From: an uncultured Bacteroidales bacterium
Lineage (GTDB): Bacteria > Bacteroidota > Bacteroidia > Bacteroidales > P3
Direction: 5' to 3'
NCBI GenBank assembly: GCA_900316515.1
Contig: ONDE01000014.1
Coordinates: forward strand, 1 to 61,072
Length of the DNA stretch: 61,072 bases
Position numbers and translations under genes: made by a program. The notes under the pieces were generated by a model. It was not told the origin of the DNA, made no database searches, and worked only from the letters and a program-made list of their open reading frames with translations. Of the stretch, positions 7,627 to 17,354 are shown piece by piece (position 1 is the first letter of the stretch; every line of letters begins with the position of its first letter).

Positions 7627-9864
7627 ATGAAAAAAGTATTATTGAGTCTGTTAATGGCTGTCGTATGCTTGCCCATCGCCTTCGGTCAGGCTGCCGACCG
7701 TCCTTTTGTGACAACCAGTCAGATTTCTTGCGGACCGTACACCTGGCCCATCAACTCGGAAACCTATTCCTCAGACACCACGGTGCTTGTCATTTCCGAC
7801 ACTGCCATCTACGTGCTCGACCTCACCGTCCGCACCGCTTCGGGCGACACCACCCAGGTTGTCGACAGCGCCAACTGCGTCTACTTCTGGAACGATAGCA
7901 TCTGGAAGACCTCTGGCGAACACATCGGTATCATTCAAGGCCAGAACGGTGCTTGCGACAGCATCGTCAGAGTGATGCTGACCCTCACAGGCGTCGATTC
8001 CTCGCACGTCGACACCACCGTGTGCGACCAGTTCAGGGCTCCTTGGGGCGAGATCCTCACCGAGTCGGTCGCCTTCGACTCGACCTACACCACCACCGAA
8101 GGCTGCCAGCGCCACGATGTCGTCAACATCAAAATCGGCCACAGTTTCTCAACCTATGAGGAATACGATGCCGACGGCTGCAGCTACCGTTGGAACGGCT
8201 ACACCATCAACGTCGACACTGTCAAGACATACAAATTCAAGACCAAAGTAGGCAAATGCGATAGTATCTATAGAGTTAAGGTCAATCTCTCGTTCCGTGT
8301 CCTCAATGAGTTCAACGTCACCAACTGCGGCCCCTACACCTTCCACGGCGTGAGCCGCACCGCCACCGGCACCTACATCGAACGCGACACCACCATGAAC
8401 GGCCGTTGCGTCACCACCGATAGCCTCAACCTCATCGTCAACCCCGTCTACTACAACGCCAACCCTGCCGTCCGCGATGTCGAGGCTGGCTGCTACTACA
8501 AATGGGCTGAGAACACCTTCACCGACCTCAACGTGGTGCACACCGACACCGTGCTCACCGTCGACGGCTGCGACAGCATCGGCTCCATCCGCATCATTGC
8601 TTACAGCCACGTCGAATATGACACCATCGACACCGCCTACTGCGGCACCACCTATATCTGGGCCAACCGTCAGGTAACCACCGCCGGCATCTACGACACC
8701 TCCATCGTGACCACCGTCAACAACGCCGCCTGCACCACCAACTACCACCTCACCCTCGCCTTCACCGTCAACAACGACACCGTATCTCCCGTAACACGCT
8801 GCGCCACCTACACCTTCGACTTCCACGGCCAGCGTAACGGTCAGGGCTTCGGCGCCAACGACAAGGCCACCTTCACCGAATCGGGCGTCTATGTCACCGA
8901 CACCACCTATACCGACACCCTCTTCCCCGACCACAACCTCTACATCAAGAACCCCAACACCGGCTGCATCACACTCCTGACCCTACCCCTCACCATCGTG
9001 GAACCTGAACAGCGTCCCCGCAACGGCGTCACCAATGTTACAGCCTGCGACAAATACACCTTCAAGGTCGGCAACGCCACCTCGCCCGAGTTCACCACCG
9101 ACACCGTCTACGAACTCGTGTATGAAAACCACAGCACACTCTACTCCGACCCCAACCGCTGCTACGACTCCATCGGCGTCCTCAACCTCACCATCAAACA
9201 CAGCACCAACATCGACACCGTTGTCTCGGCTTGCGACTCCTTCTACTGGGCCTTTGCCGACACCACCCTCTTCCACACCGAAGACTTCCGTAAGGTTACC
9301 ACCGACACCAACGAGGAAGGCTGCCCCTTCTACGGTCACCTGAGACTCACCGTCCACTACACCCCCAATGTGGCAATCCTCGGCGACTGGATGCTCAAGC
9401 CCGGCGAGAGCACCGTCCTGCGCGCCTCCACCACCACACCCAACGTCAAGTTCCAATGGTATAAAGACAATACCGATGCCGGCACCGACAGCACTATCAC
9501 CGTTACCGACGCGGGCGACGGCCACAACGTCAACGTGCACCTCGTCAGCAAAGTTAACAACCAGAACTGCCCTGCCGACAACTGGCTCACCGTCACCTTC
9601 ACCAATGTGGGCATCGACGAGACCGAGAGCGTAGGTGTGGACATCTACCCCAACCCGGCCAACCGTATAGTCAACATCAGCTGCGGCGAAACCATCAGCC
9701 AGGTGGTCGTCTACAACGCCATCGGCCAGCAGGTGCTCGTCAGCAACAACAGCGGCAACACCGTGCAGCTTGACCTCGGCAGCCTCGCCGGCGGCGCCTA
9801 CACCATGCGCGTCATCACCGCCGACGGCAACCACGCAACCCGCAAACTCATCGTCAGCAAATAA
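7627..9864 (+). CDS. Secreted repeat protein with T9SS C-terminal sorting domain
   Basis: A 745-residue exported protein. A signal peptide (MKKVLLSLLMAVVCLPIAFG) is followed by about eight divergent modules of roughly 70-80 residues. Each has a Cys and aromatic block (for example CGPYTFHGV, CYYKWAENTF) and ends near GCDSI or CDSI followed by a hydrophobic strand. Near residue 600 an Ig-like segment (FQWYKDNTDAG) appears. The end is a classical T9SS type A sorting domain with YPNPANRIVNIS, VYNAIGQQVL and a final RKLIVSK. Such proteins are carried across the outer membrane and anchored or released. The binding target is unknown. Its stop overlaps the apbE start by one base (TAATG). Confidence 0.88.
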   Translation: MKKVLLSLLMAVVCLPIAFGQAADRPFVTTSQISCGPYTWPINSETYSSDTTVLVISDTAIYVLDLTVRTASGDTTQVVDSANCVYFWNDSIWKTSGEHIGIIQGQNGACDSIVRVMLTLTGVDSSHVDTTVCDQFRAPWGEILTESVAFDSTYTTTEGCQRHDVVNIKIGHSFSTYEEYDADGCSYRWNGYTINVDTVKTYKFKTKVGKCDSIYRVKVNLSFRVLNEFNVTNCGPYTFHGVSRTATGTYIERDTTMNGRCVTTDSLNLIVNPVYYNANPAVRDVEAGCYYKWAENTFTDLNVVHTDTVLTVDGCDSIGSIRIIAYSHVEYDTIDTAYCGTTYIWANRQVTTAGIYDTSIVTTVNNAACTTNYHLTLAFTVNNDTVSPVTRCATYTFDFHGQRNGQGFGANDKATFTESGVYVTDTTYTDTLFPDHNLYIKNPNTGCITLLTLPLTIVEPEQRPRNGVTNVTACDKYTFKVGNATSPEFTTDTVYELVYENHSTLYSDPNRCYDSIGVLNLTIKHSTNIDTVVSACDSFYWAFADTTLFHTEDFRKVTTDTNEEGCPFYGHLRLTVHYTPNVAILGDWMLKPGESTVLRASTTTPNVKFQWYKDNTDAGTDSTITVTDAGDGHNVNVHLVSKVNNQNCPADNWLTVTFTNVGIDETESVGVDIYPNPANRIVNISCGETISQVVVYNAIGQQVLVSNNSGNTVQLDLGSLAGGAYTMRVITADGNHATRKLIVSK

Positions 9865-10895
9865 TGACTAAACGTAATAATCTAAGCGTTCGGCACCACC
9901 GTGCCGGACGCTTTTTTATAGCCGTCCTGCTCATCGCTGCCTGTTCCTGTCAGCAAAACATCAAACCCATACAACTATACGGCGAGGCTCAAGGCACCTA
10001 CTACAGCGTACAATACTACGACGCACTGCAACGCGACCTGCAGCCGCAAGTCGACTCGCTGCTCCACGCCTTCGACCTCTCGGCTTCCCTATGGGTTGAG
10101 CAATCGCTCCTCCGCCAACTCAACGCAAACCTCACCGACAGCCTGGACCCCGTGCTCGACAGCCTGCTCCGCTATTCATTATATATATATGAATATACCG
10201 GCGGGGCATTCGACTGCCGTGTAGGTCGACTGGTGCAAGCCTGGGGCTTCAGTTTCCGCCAGCGTCAAGAACCCGACCCACGCACTCTCGACACAATGCT
10301 GTTCGCCGCACATGGCGACATAGCCATATGCCAAGGGCGCCTGCTAAAACAAAATTCCTCCACCGAACTCGACTTCAACGCCATTGCCCAAGGTTATGCC
10401 GTCGACCTACTTGCTGCCATGCTCGACAGCCTCGACATCCACGACTACCTTATCGACGTCGGCGGCGAGGTGATTGGCCGCGGTGCCAAACCCGACGGCA
10501 CCCCCTGGCGTGTGGGCATCGAACGTCCGTCGGTCGACTCCGTCAGCGCCCCCGAAGTGCAAACGGCCATTGCCCTGCACAACGCCTCGGTAGTCACTTC
10601 GGGCAGCTACCGCAAATACTACGAGCGCGACGGCGTGCGCTATTCCCACACCATCAACCCTGTCACCGGCCGACCGGTAGAGCACACCCTCCTCAGCGCC
10701 TCGGTGGTGGAAAGCAGTGCATGGCTCGCCGATGCCATGGCGACAGCCTACATGGTCATGGGACTCGACAGCGCACGTGCCTTCATTGCCGCCCACCCCG
10801 ACGGCCCCGGCACCGACGCCGTGATGTTCATCTACGACGACCACGGCGCCCTGTGCACCTACACAACCCCAGCTTTCGACAAACTAATACAATAA
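9864..10895 (+). CDS. apbE: FAD:protein FMN transferase (ApbE), lipoprotein
   Basis: ApbE transfers FMN from FAD to a threonine of target proteins such as Rnf/Nqr subunits. The N-terminus has a basic stretch, a hydrophobic segment and a lipobox (LLIAAC), so it is probably lipid-anchored and periplasmic. Recognisable blocks are ELDFNAIAQGYAVD, DVGGEVIGRG, TSGSYRKYYE and HTINPVTGRPV, which form the FAD and magnesium sites. At 343 residues it is of normal length. The start overlaps the upstream T9SS gene's stop, implying translational coupling, although no functional link is evident. No target flavoprotein gene is in the window. Confidence 0.92.
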   Translation: MTKRNNLSVRHHRAGRFFIAVLLIAACSCQQNIKPIQLYGEAQGTYYSVQYYDALQRDLQPQVDSLLHAFDLSASLWVEQSLLRQLNANLTDSLDPVLDSLLRYSLYIYEYTGGAFDCRVGRLVQAWGFSFRQRQEPDPRTLDTMLFAAHGDIAICQGRLLKQNSSTELDFNAIAQGYAVDLLAAMLDSLDIHDYLIDVGGEVIGRGAKPDGTPWRVGIERPSVDSVSAPEVQTAIALHNASVVTSGSYRKYYERDGVRYSHTINPVTGRPVEHTLLSASVVESSAWLADAMATAYMVMGLDSARAFIAAHPDGPGTDAVMFIYDDHGALCTYTTPAFDKLIQ

Positions 10896-10899
10896 AAAT

Positions 10900-11775
10900 A
10901 TGAAATCAATGACAGGTTACGCCAAGGTACAAAGCACCTTGAGCGACAGGAAAGTAAACATCGAGATAAAGACACTCAACAGCAAGCAGCTCGATCTCAT
11001 TGTCAAGATTCCCACCGCCTACCGCGCCCACGAACTCGACATCCGTGCCATGCTGGGCCGCCTGGAACGCGGTAAAGTGGAGTTCTTCATGAGCGACGAG
11101 AACAACAACGCTGCTGCCGCCAGCTTCAATCAGGAACTCCTGGTGGCCCGCTTCAAGGCTCTCTACCCCGTGGCCGACAGCCTCGCCGCCATCGACCTCG
11201 ACAGTCGCCCGGCCCTCTTCAACACACTGGCCGCGATGAACGACATATGGAACAGCGCCGACAACAGCGAAATCTCCGATGCCGACTGGGCAGTGCTGCA
11301 GGCCGACATCGAGCGCGCCATCGACCTCACCGACCAGTTCCGCAAGCATGAAGGCGACGTGCTTGAGAAAGACTTCCACATCCATGTCGACCTCATCGAG
11401 CAAATGCTGCAGCAGATACCGCCCTACGAAACCGAACGCATCGACACCGCCAAGGAGCGCCTGCGCCGCTGGCTTGCCGACCCCGCCGTCCGCGAAGTCG
11501 ACCCCAACCGCTTCGAACAGGAACTCATCTACTATCTCGAGAAACTCGACATCACCGAGGAAAAAGTACGCCTGCAGAAACACATCGACTACTTCCGACA
11601 GACGATGGCCAACGAGCCGTCATGCGGCAAGAAGCTGGGCTTTGTGGCCCAGGAGATGGGACGCGAGATCAACACCACCGGATCGAAAGCCAACCACGTG
11701 GAGATACAGCGACTGGTAGTAGGCATGAAAGACGAACTCGAAAAGATAAAAGAGCAACTTGGAAATGTGCTTTGA
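10900..11775 (+). CDS. yicC: YicC family endoribonuclease
   Basis: A 291-residue YicC/YloC family protein. It begins with the signature MKSMTGYAKVQ and a NIEIKTLNSKQLD block, and ends with the highly conserved segment CGKKLGFVAQEMGREINTTG (about 245-264). Members have been described as endoribonucleases acting on RNA; the detailed role here is not known. It starts four bases after apbE, so it belongs to the same transcript, and it is followed by a repeat tract and a terminator. Confidence 0.93.
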   Translation: MKSMTGYAKVQSTLSDRKVNIEIKTLNSKQLDLIVKIPTAYRAHELDIRAMLGRLERGKVEFFMSDENNNAAAASFNQELLVARFKALYPVADSLAAIDLDSRPALFNTLAAMNDIWNSADNSEISDADWAVLQADIERAIDLTDQFRKHEGDVLEKDFHIHVDLIEQMLQQIPPYETERIDTAKERLRRWLADPAVREVDPNRFEQELIYYLEKLDITEEKVRLQKHIDYFRQTMANEPSCGKKLGFVAQEMGREINTTGSKANHVEIQRLVVGMKDELEKIKEQLGNVL

Positions 11776-11808
11776 AATATAGGGAGATATGGAGACAGAA
11801 GTCTAGGA

Positions 11809-12003
11809 GACAGGAGTTAAGAAGACAGGAGTTAAGAAGACAGAAGTTAAGAAGACAGAAGTTAAGAAGACAGAAGTTAAGAATACAGGAGTTAAGAATA
11901 CAGGAGTTAAGGAGTTAAGACAAATGCTGAGTTGGCAACTTATGCTATTGTCTTAACTCCTTAACTTCTTAACTCCTCAACTCCTTAACTCCTTAACTCC
12001 TTA
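11809..12003. repeat. 15-bp tandem repeat facing a complementary 9-bp repeat
   Basis: Seven units of a 15-mer like GACAGGAGTTAAGAA run from 11809 to about 11913. After a 30-nt spacer the complementary phrase CTTAACTCCTTAACT repeats to 12003. The RNA of this region would fold as one long imperfect hairpin. It fills the gap between yicC and its terminator. Confidence 0.9.
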
Positions 12004-12005
12004 TT

Positions 12006-12042
12006 AAAAAAAGAAGCAGCCCGATTGGGCTGCTTCTTTTTT
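12006..12042. terminator. Bidirectional Rho-independent terminator
   Basis: AAGAAGCAGCCC pairs with GGGCTGCTTCTT across the loop GATT, with A-run before and T-run after. It can end transcripts from yicC on the plus strand and from the T9SS gene on the minus strand. Confidence 0.93.
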
Positions 12043-12060
12043 GTATCGTGCTAAATTCTA

Positions 12061-14748
12061 TTAGCGGACGATGAGTTTCTCAACCTTGCTGAAGTTGTCG
12101 TTGGTGACGCGCACGAAGTAGGCGCCAGCGGCGACATTGCTCAGGTCGATGACATGCTGCTGCTCGGCATTGATGTCGGCGTTGTAGATCACGCGGCCGC
12201 TCATGTCGATGATGCTGCAGTTGACCTTGCCGTTAACACCAGTGATGTTCAGCTTCACGCTGCTGGTGGCAGGGTTGGGCTGGAGGCCGAGGCACACGTT
12301 GGCGGCGGCAACATCGATACCGGCGAAGCGGTGGAAGTTGGCGGTGGCGGCAACGTTGTGGTTCTGGTTGATGTTGTAGAAGGTAACAGCATAGTAGCTG
12401 CGAGTCATCAGGACACTGCTGCTGTCGGCGTTGTAGATACGCTCGGTACCCTCGGCAATCGAGAAGTCGTTATACTCGGCGTCGATATCGACCACCTGGC
12501 CATCAACAGTGATGGTGTTGATCTTGTAGGCACCAGTGACAGTATCGGTGCTGGCCCAGTATTCGGGGCTGAAGTTACCATCGGCATAGATGAAGACGCT
12601 GGGGGTGGAACCCTGGAAAGCGACGGCATATTCACCGCAGATTTCGGTCTCGCGGTCCTCGGCAACGATGGTCAGACCATCGCCGCAGGTGGCGTTGATG
12701 TGGAACTCGGGCAGGCTCATGCGAGGTCCAACGATAGGACGAATCATAGGAGCATAGTTGGTATTCCAAGTGGCGATGTATCCGCCGGCACCCGGGTCGA
12801 ACGAATAGACATCATAGGCACCAAGGGTGAACTGGTTGTAGCCATTGGCAACAAGAGGATCGGCATCGTTGTAGTATCTAACGGTACTCTCACCATCCTC
12901 GGCGAGGTAGTAATTCTGTTCGCGGGCGACACCGAACTTACCATCGGCAACAAGTTCGTAGCCGAGGTAGTAGCTGGTGTTGGGTTTCAGCTCGGGCTGG
13001 TTGAAGAACTGCAGGTTGACGGCCTTGTAGGTCTCGTCCGGGGCGATACGACCAGTGGAGAGGTCGTTGAGGTTGGAAATCTGAACAACATAGGGCTCGA
13101 CGGTCGAGAAACCAGTCTCAACATCCATCAGAGGCAGGTGCAGAGCAGTGTCGGCAGCTTCCCACATGAGGGGGAGAATCTGGGAACCCTCGATTTCGCC
13201 AACACCATCAACGGTCTGGGGAACCAACTCCATGCCACGGAACACCCAGTTCTCGGGGATGGTGTTACCAGTGGTGTAGCGAAGCAGGACAGCGTAGCCG
13301 CGGTTGCTCCAGCGGGGGCAGTTATCGGTGACGAAATTGCCGCCCTGCTCGAAACCAAACTGGTAGCGCGAGTCAGAGGGGATGATGCCGTTGTCGTGAC
13401 CCCAACGATAGCCGGCAATGGCGAGGTTGGCATCGCCGCCAGTCGAGTCAACAACATTGTAGGCGATGGTATCCCATGCAATGTCATCAGCACCGTCGGA
13501 AGTGGCAACGGCAGCAAAGTACTGCATGCCGAGCTCGGAAACGGGAAGACCCTGCAGGCCCTGACCAGTGATGTTGGTGGAAGCGTAGTTGGGGCCAAAC
13601 CACCAGCAACCGGAGTGGGAAGCATTGGAATAATCGTTGGGAGTGAAGACGCCCGAAGCGGGACGGTTGGCATGCTCGCCAGCGAGGAAACCACGCTCGT
13701 CGGCAAAGACATACTTAGGCTCGGTGGGGTTGGCAGGAACGGTGCCAATCTCGTAGTTGGCGATGGGGGTGCCGATGAGGTTGGCATCGACGTGCTGGAG
13801 GCTCAGGTTAACATTGGTGCGGGGGTTGGCACCATTGTTGTAGATGTCACCATACCAAGTGATGGGGATCTCCATGTTCTGAGGCATGGTGCCATAGAAA
13901 CCATCAAGGAAGTTCTGCTTGTTGGCATACCAACGGTCAGCGCTACTAACACCAACGATACGGACGTTGTCAATAGCCCAGAAATAACCGTATGCACTAC
14001 CACTGGTACCATCAGAGAAGTAACGCACGCGCATTTCGATGTTGCTCTGCTGGGCAAGGGCGGGAGGCATGGTATAGTTGTAGCCACCAACAGACCATTC
14101 ATTTATGTCGGCATCGACACCGTCGACATTGATGGCGCGGCTGTTCCACTGACCGTTGATCTTGTAGTCAATGTAGCACTGGTCATAATATTTGATATAA
14201 ATCTGCCAGATACGAACATCAACCATGGCGACATCGGCGGGACGTGCCACAGCGGGGAACTGCAGGTAGGCGTTGTGGACACCGGAAGCTTGTTCGTTGC
14301 TCAAAATCATGAAGGCGAAACCATCCTGAGTCTCTACATAGTTCGGACCCATATAGTGACCCACAGTCCTGAACCAGCCAGGATACTGCTGGGCATAGTT
14401 GCTCCAAACAGAGTTGGTGCAGAGGTCGAGCGAGTCGGTAGCACGTCCCCATTTCTGGGCGTCACCGGTCTGGCCGTGAGGAGTGGCAGCAGCGCCGTCA
14501 ATTGTTTCGTTGGCAACAATCACACCATTAGTGATGGCAGCCCAGTCAGTGGCACTGAAGGTGTGGCTAGCCAGGACGGTGTCCTTGGTGAAGATGGAAG
14601 CCTTGTAGTCGACAGGTCTCTCAATGATGTTGGGAGTAGTCGGGGCCTGAAGCTTTGCTTTTCCAACAGTTTTGTTGAAATCGCAGGTCTGAGCATAGGC
14701 GAAGGTGCCGCACAATGCCAAACCTAAAACCATTAATGCTTTTTTCAT
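12061..14748 (-). CDS. Large secreted protein with T9SS C-terminal sorting domain
   Basis: An 895-residue exported protein. The signal peptide is MKKALMVLGLALCGTFAYAQ. Residues about 120-260 look like a jellyroll or MAM-like module: VDVRIWQIYIKYYDQCYIDY and later YGYFWAIDNVRIVG, typical of the cleaved-adhesin family. The middle has beta-rich Ig-like segments. The end is a T9SS type A sorting domain with LQPNPATSSVKLNI, IIDMSGRVIYN and a final VEKLIVR. It has its own promoter at 14864-14871. No enzyme motif is visible, so an adhesin or surface role is inferred. The opposite strand is open for 857 codons, a coding-bias artefact. Confidence 0.88.
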   Translation of the reverse strand: MKKALMVLGLALCGTFAYAQTCDFNKTVGKAKLQAPTTPNIIERPVDYKASIFTKDTVLASHTFSATDWAAITNGVIVANETIDGAAATPHGQTGDAQKWGRATDSLDLCTNSVWSNYAQQYPGWFRTVGHYMGPNYVETQDGFAFMILSNEQASGVHNAYLQFPAVARPADVAMVDVRIWQIYIKYYDQCYIDYKINGQWNSRAINVDGVDADINEWSVGGYNYTMPPALAQQSNIEMRVRYFSDGTSGSAYGYFWAIDNVRIVGVSSADRWYANKQNFLDGFYGTMPQNMEIPITWYGDIYNNGANPRTNVNLSLQHVDANLIGTPIANYEIGTVPANPTEPKYVFADERGFLAGEHANRPASGVFTPNDYSNASHSGCWWFGPNYASTNITGQGLQGLPVSELGMQYFAAVATSDGADDIAWDTIAYNVVDSTGGDANLAIAGYRWGHDNGIIPSDSRYQFGFEQGGNFVTDNCPRWSNRGYAVLLRYTTGNTIPENWVFRGMELVPQTVDGVGEIEGSQILPLMWEAADTALHLPLMDVETGFSTVEPYVVQISNLNDLSTGRIAPDETYKAVNLQFFNQPELKPNTSYYLGYELVADGKFGVAREQNYYLAEDGESTVRYYNDADPLVANGYNQFTLGAYDVYSFDPGAGGYIATWNTNYAPMIRPIVGPRMSLPEFHINATCGDGLTIVAEDRETEICGEYAVAFQGSTPSVFIYADGNFSPEYWASTDTVTGAYKINTITVDGQVVDIDAEYNDFSIAEGTERIYNADSSSVLMTRSYYAVTFYNINQNHNVAATANFHRFAGIDVAAANVCLGLQPNPATSSVKLNITGVNGKVNCSIIDMSGRVIYNADINAEQQHVIDLSNVAAGAYFVRVTNDNFSKVEKLIVR

Positions 14749-14863
14749 TGTGATTTGAATTTGAAGATTAATAAATTGTTTTCCTTTTCATTTTTAACTA
14801 AAGCACTCTTTCTTAGCCATTTCAAGCCTCGGAAGGGCACTTTTTCAGTATCGTTTTCAAATG

Positions 14864-14871
14864 CAAATATA
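14864..14871 (-). promoter_or_regulatory. -7 box for the leftward T9SS gene
   Basis: TATATTTG on the minus strand (14871-14864) followed by CATTTG, giving a leader of about 110 nt. No clear -33 box is visible. The remaining sequence from 14872 to 15182 holds poly-T tracts and the short repeat at 14969-15003; I see no gene in it. Confidence 0.5.
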
Positions 14872-14968
14872 GCCATTTTTTTTCAAATAGCGAGATTTTT
14901 TTTCGTTTTTAAGTTTTTTAACGAAAATCAAGGCTCCGTGAACAACTTTTGATGCACTTACCCGTCAC

Positions 14969-15003
14969 GTAGGTCTCACCTAAGTCTCACCTAAGTCTCA
15001 CTT
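14969..15003. repeat. 11-bp tandem repeat (GTCTCACCTAA), intergenic
   Basis: Three consecutive units of GTCTCACCTAA, the last one diverging into CTTCG. It has the same 11-bp period as the repeat at 895-948 but a different sequence. Confidence 0.8.
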
Positions 15004-15182
15004 CGCCAACACGCCACGGGAGCCTTGAACACCTGTCAGAAACCGCCGACCACCCCACACACCAACACTCTGGCAACATGATACTTGCAAAGACCACATA
15101 TCTCTAGGCCGACCATTTTGAAGTGTCGGCACAATAAAATGACCGTTGCCTCGTTTGTTAAACATATATTTTATAGTAATAG

Positions 15183-16838
15183 ATGAAGTTACAGAGATAT
15201 TTGGCAATCGTCACAGCCACAGTGCTGTTAGCAGGATGCGGCGGCAGCCAGAAGACCACAGTCGCCGACAAACGCTATGTGCGGCAGCCCATCAAAGAAA
15301 CCACCGACGAAATACTGAAGACTGAAGGCCGTTTGATCGACGCTGTGGCGCTACAGGAGAGCGGCCGCAGCAACGAGGCCATGGAGGCCTATGCCGCCCT
15401 GGCAGCCGATGAGCCGCAGTGCGCAGCTGCTTGGTACGAGCTGGGCCGGCAGACACTGATGCGCGGATGGACCGACAGCGCAGTGGCCTGCCTGCGGCGA
15501 GCCGTAGACATCGACGGCAGCAACAGTTGGTACCTCATGGCCCTGGCCGAGGCGCAACAGCGGCAAGGTGACGCCCATGGACGTGTAGCCACGCTCGAAC
15601 GCCTGGTGGCGGCAAAGCCGACGGTGCTGGAGCACTACTATGAACTGTCGAACGCCAACATTGAGGCCGGCGACCTGCCGGCGGCAGTCGAAGCTCTGGA
15701 ACGCGTGGAACGCATGACGGGGGTCACAGAACCCATATCGTTGCAGAAACAACGTCTATGGGCCGCAGCAGGAAAACCTGACAAAGCCTTGCGCGAAGTG
15801 GAGCGCCTGGCCGAAGCCATGCCACAGGAGAAACGCTACCAAGCCATAGTCGCCGAAGGCTACATGAGCCAAGGGAAATACAAAAAAGCCAAGCAATACT
15901 ACGACCGCATACTGGCCACCGACCCAGACGATGAGTACATACACCTGCAGTTGGCCGAATACTACAAGCGAACCGGCAAACCCGCCGAGGCCGACCGCGA
16001 GATGGAAGCCGCCTTTGCCAACGGCAAGCTCGACTGCCGCACCAAAATGCAGCTGCTGGCCTCGTTCTACGACAACGACGAGTTCTACGACCCACGCCGC
16101 GGCATAGGCTTCCGCTTGCTCGACATGGCCAAGGCCGATTGTGGCGACGAACCCGAGTTCGCGCTGGTCTACGGCGATGCTTTGATGCGCCAACAACGCT
16201 ACCCCGAAGCGGCGATTCAAATAGAGAAAGCCCTGCAACGCGACAGCAGCCGATACGAGGTGTGGGAGGGTCTGATCATCTGCCTGGCCAACGACACCAA
16301 CCGCGAGGAGGACTTGGAACGCTACTCCGCCCGGGCCGAACGACTGTTCCCGATGAAGACCCTGCCATGCTACATGCAGGCTCTGTGCGCCATGCGCCGC
16401 GACGACTACCGCACGGCAGTCGACAAACTGGAGCGCACCGCCAAATGGGGCTACCAGAAGGGTTATCTGGAGGCCGAATGCACAGGCCTGATGGCCGAGA
16501 GTTACTACCGTACTGGCCAATATGCCAAAGCCTGGAAGGCCTTCGACCGCTACATGGCGCTGCAGCCTAAAGACTGGGGCATGATGAACAACTACGCCTA
16601 CTACCTGGCCGAACAGAACATCAACCTCGACAAGGCACTGGAGCTGAGCCGCCGCACCATCGAGGCCGAGCCCGACAACGACAACAGCCTCGACACCTAC
16701 GGTTGGATTCTGCACCTGCTGGGCCGCGACGCCGAAGCCCTGCCCTACCTGCGCAAAGCGGTGAGCCTGGATCCTAAGAGCGACACGCTGAAAGAACACC
16801 TGAAGGAAGTGGAGGGCAAACTGAAAGACAAAGAATAG
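15183..16838 (+). CDS. Tetratricopeptide-repeat lipoprotein
   Basis: A 551-residue lipoprotein with lipobox LLAGC at residues 16-20. The mature protein is built from TPR helix pairs: AYAALAADEPQCAAAWYELG, KQYYDRILATDPDDEYIHLQ, and near the C-terminus SYYRTGQYAKAWKAFDRYMA and LLGRDAEALPYLRKAVSLDP. It is likely an outer-membrane scaffold. In Bacteroidetes a TPR lipoprotein of this kind is commonly followed by a DUF4292 lipoprotein, as here (stop and next ATG adjoin). Exact function is unproven. Confidence 0.87.
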   Translation: MKLQRYLAIVTATVLLAGCGGSQKTTVADKRYVRQPIKETTDEILKTEGRLIDAVALQESGRSNEAMEAYAALAADEPQCAAAWYELGRQTLMRGWTDSAVACLRRAVDIDGSNSWYLMALAEAQQRQGDAHGRVATLERLVAAKPTVLEHYYELSNANIEAGDLPAAVEALERVERMTGVTEPISLQKQRLWAAAGKPDKALREVERLAEAMPQEKRYQAIVAEGYMSQGKYKKAKQYYDRILATDPDDEYIHLQLAEYYKRTGKPAEADREMEAAFANGKLDCRTKMQLLASFYDNDEFYDPRRGIGFRLLDMAKADCGDEPEFALVYGDALMRQQRYPEAAIQIEKALQRDSSRYEVWEGLIICLANDTNREEDLERYSARAERLFPMKTLPCYMQALCAMRRDDYRTAVDKLERTAKWGYQKGYLEAECTGLMAESYYRTGQYAKAWKAFDRYMALQPKDWGMMNNYAYYLAEQNINLDKALELSRRTIEAEPDNDNSLDTYGWILHLLGRDAEALPYLRKAVSLDPKSDTLKEHLKEVEGKLKDKE

Positions 16839-17354
16839 ATGAAGCGAGCAAGCAGATACCTGATACTGGCAGCCGTAGCCCTGCTGGCCGTGGGCTGCCA
16901 CAGCAGCCGCAAGACGACGACAACCGTCCCTCCGACCGCCGACACCACAGCGGTGACCACGGTCCCGGCTCGCCAATATACGGTGCTGAACTTCAGCGCA
17001 ACGGTGGAAGGCGTGAGCGCCACAGGGCAATTGCGCGTAGCCGAGGACAGCGTGATGTGGCTCTCGGTGACGAAACTCATCGAATTGGGACGCGCTTTGG
17101 CCACAAAAGACTCGGTATGGGTGAACGCTCCGATACTGGACAAGCGCTTTGTCGGCTCCTATGCCGACTTGTCGCGCTATGCCAAACAGGAGGTAACCTA
17201 CGAGCGGCTGCAAGCCATAGCCCTCAGCGATAACGCCGGAGAGCAGCTGCGACAGATGGCCGCCTTGATGGGGCTTGACGCCAATGTGCGCATCACAAGC
17301 CGCCGCAAGGAGAACTCACTCAAATTCCCGTTCCAAAAATTCCAACACCCATGA
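16839..17354 (+). CDS. DUF4292-like lipoprotein (short)
   Basis: A 171-residue lipoprotein with lipobox LLAVGC followed by a Thr-rich linker. The region NFSATVEGVSATGQLRVAED and the block DSVMWLSV resemble the start of DUF4292 (a LolA/LolB-like fold). The family usually runs to about 250 residues, so this copy is short at the C-terminus and ends in KENSLKFPFQKFQHP. It sits between the TPR lipoprotein (no gap) and a second LolA-like protein whose ATG overlaps this stop by four bases. A joint role in outer-membrane lipid or lipoprotein handling is inferred from the context. Confidence 0.68.
   Translation: MKRASRYLILAAVALLAVGCHSSRKTTTTVPPTADTTAVTTVPARQYTVLNFSATVEGVSATGQLRVAEDSVMWLSVTKLIELGRALATKDSVWVNAPILDKRFVGSYADLSRYAKQEVTYERLQAIALSDNAGEQLRQMAALMGLDANVRITSRRKENSLKFPFQKFQHP

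Noticed and set aside
12154..14727. An 857-codon open frame opposite the large T9SS gene
   Set aside because: Its product is a Gly/Val/Asp-rich low-complexity string with no domain. The opposite strand has a signal peptide and sorting domain. GC-rich third positions remove stops from this antisense frame.
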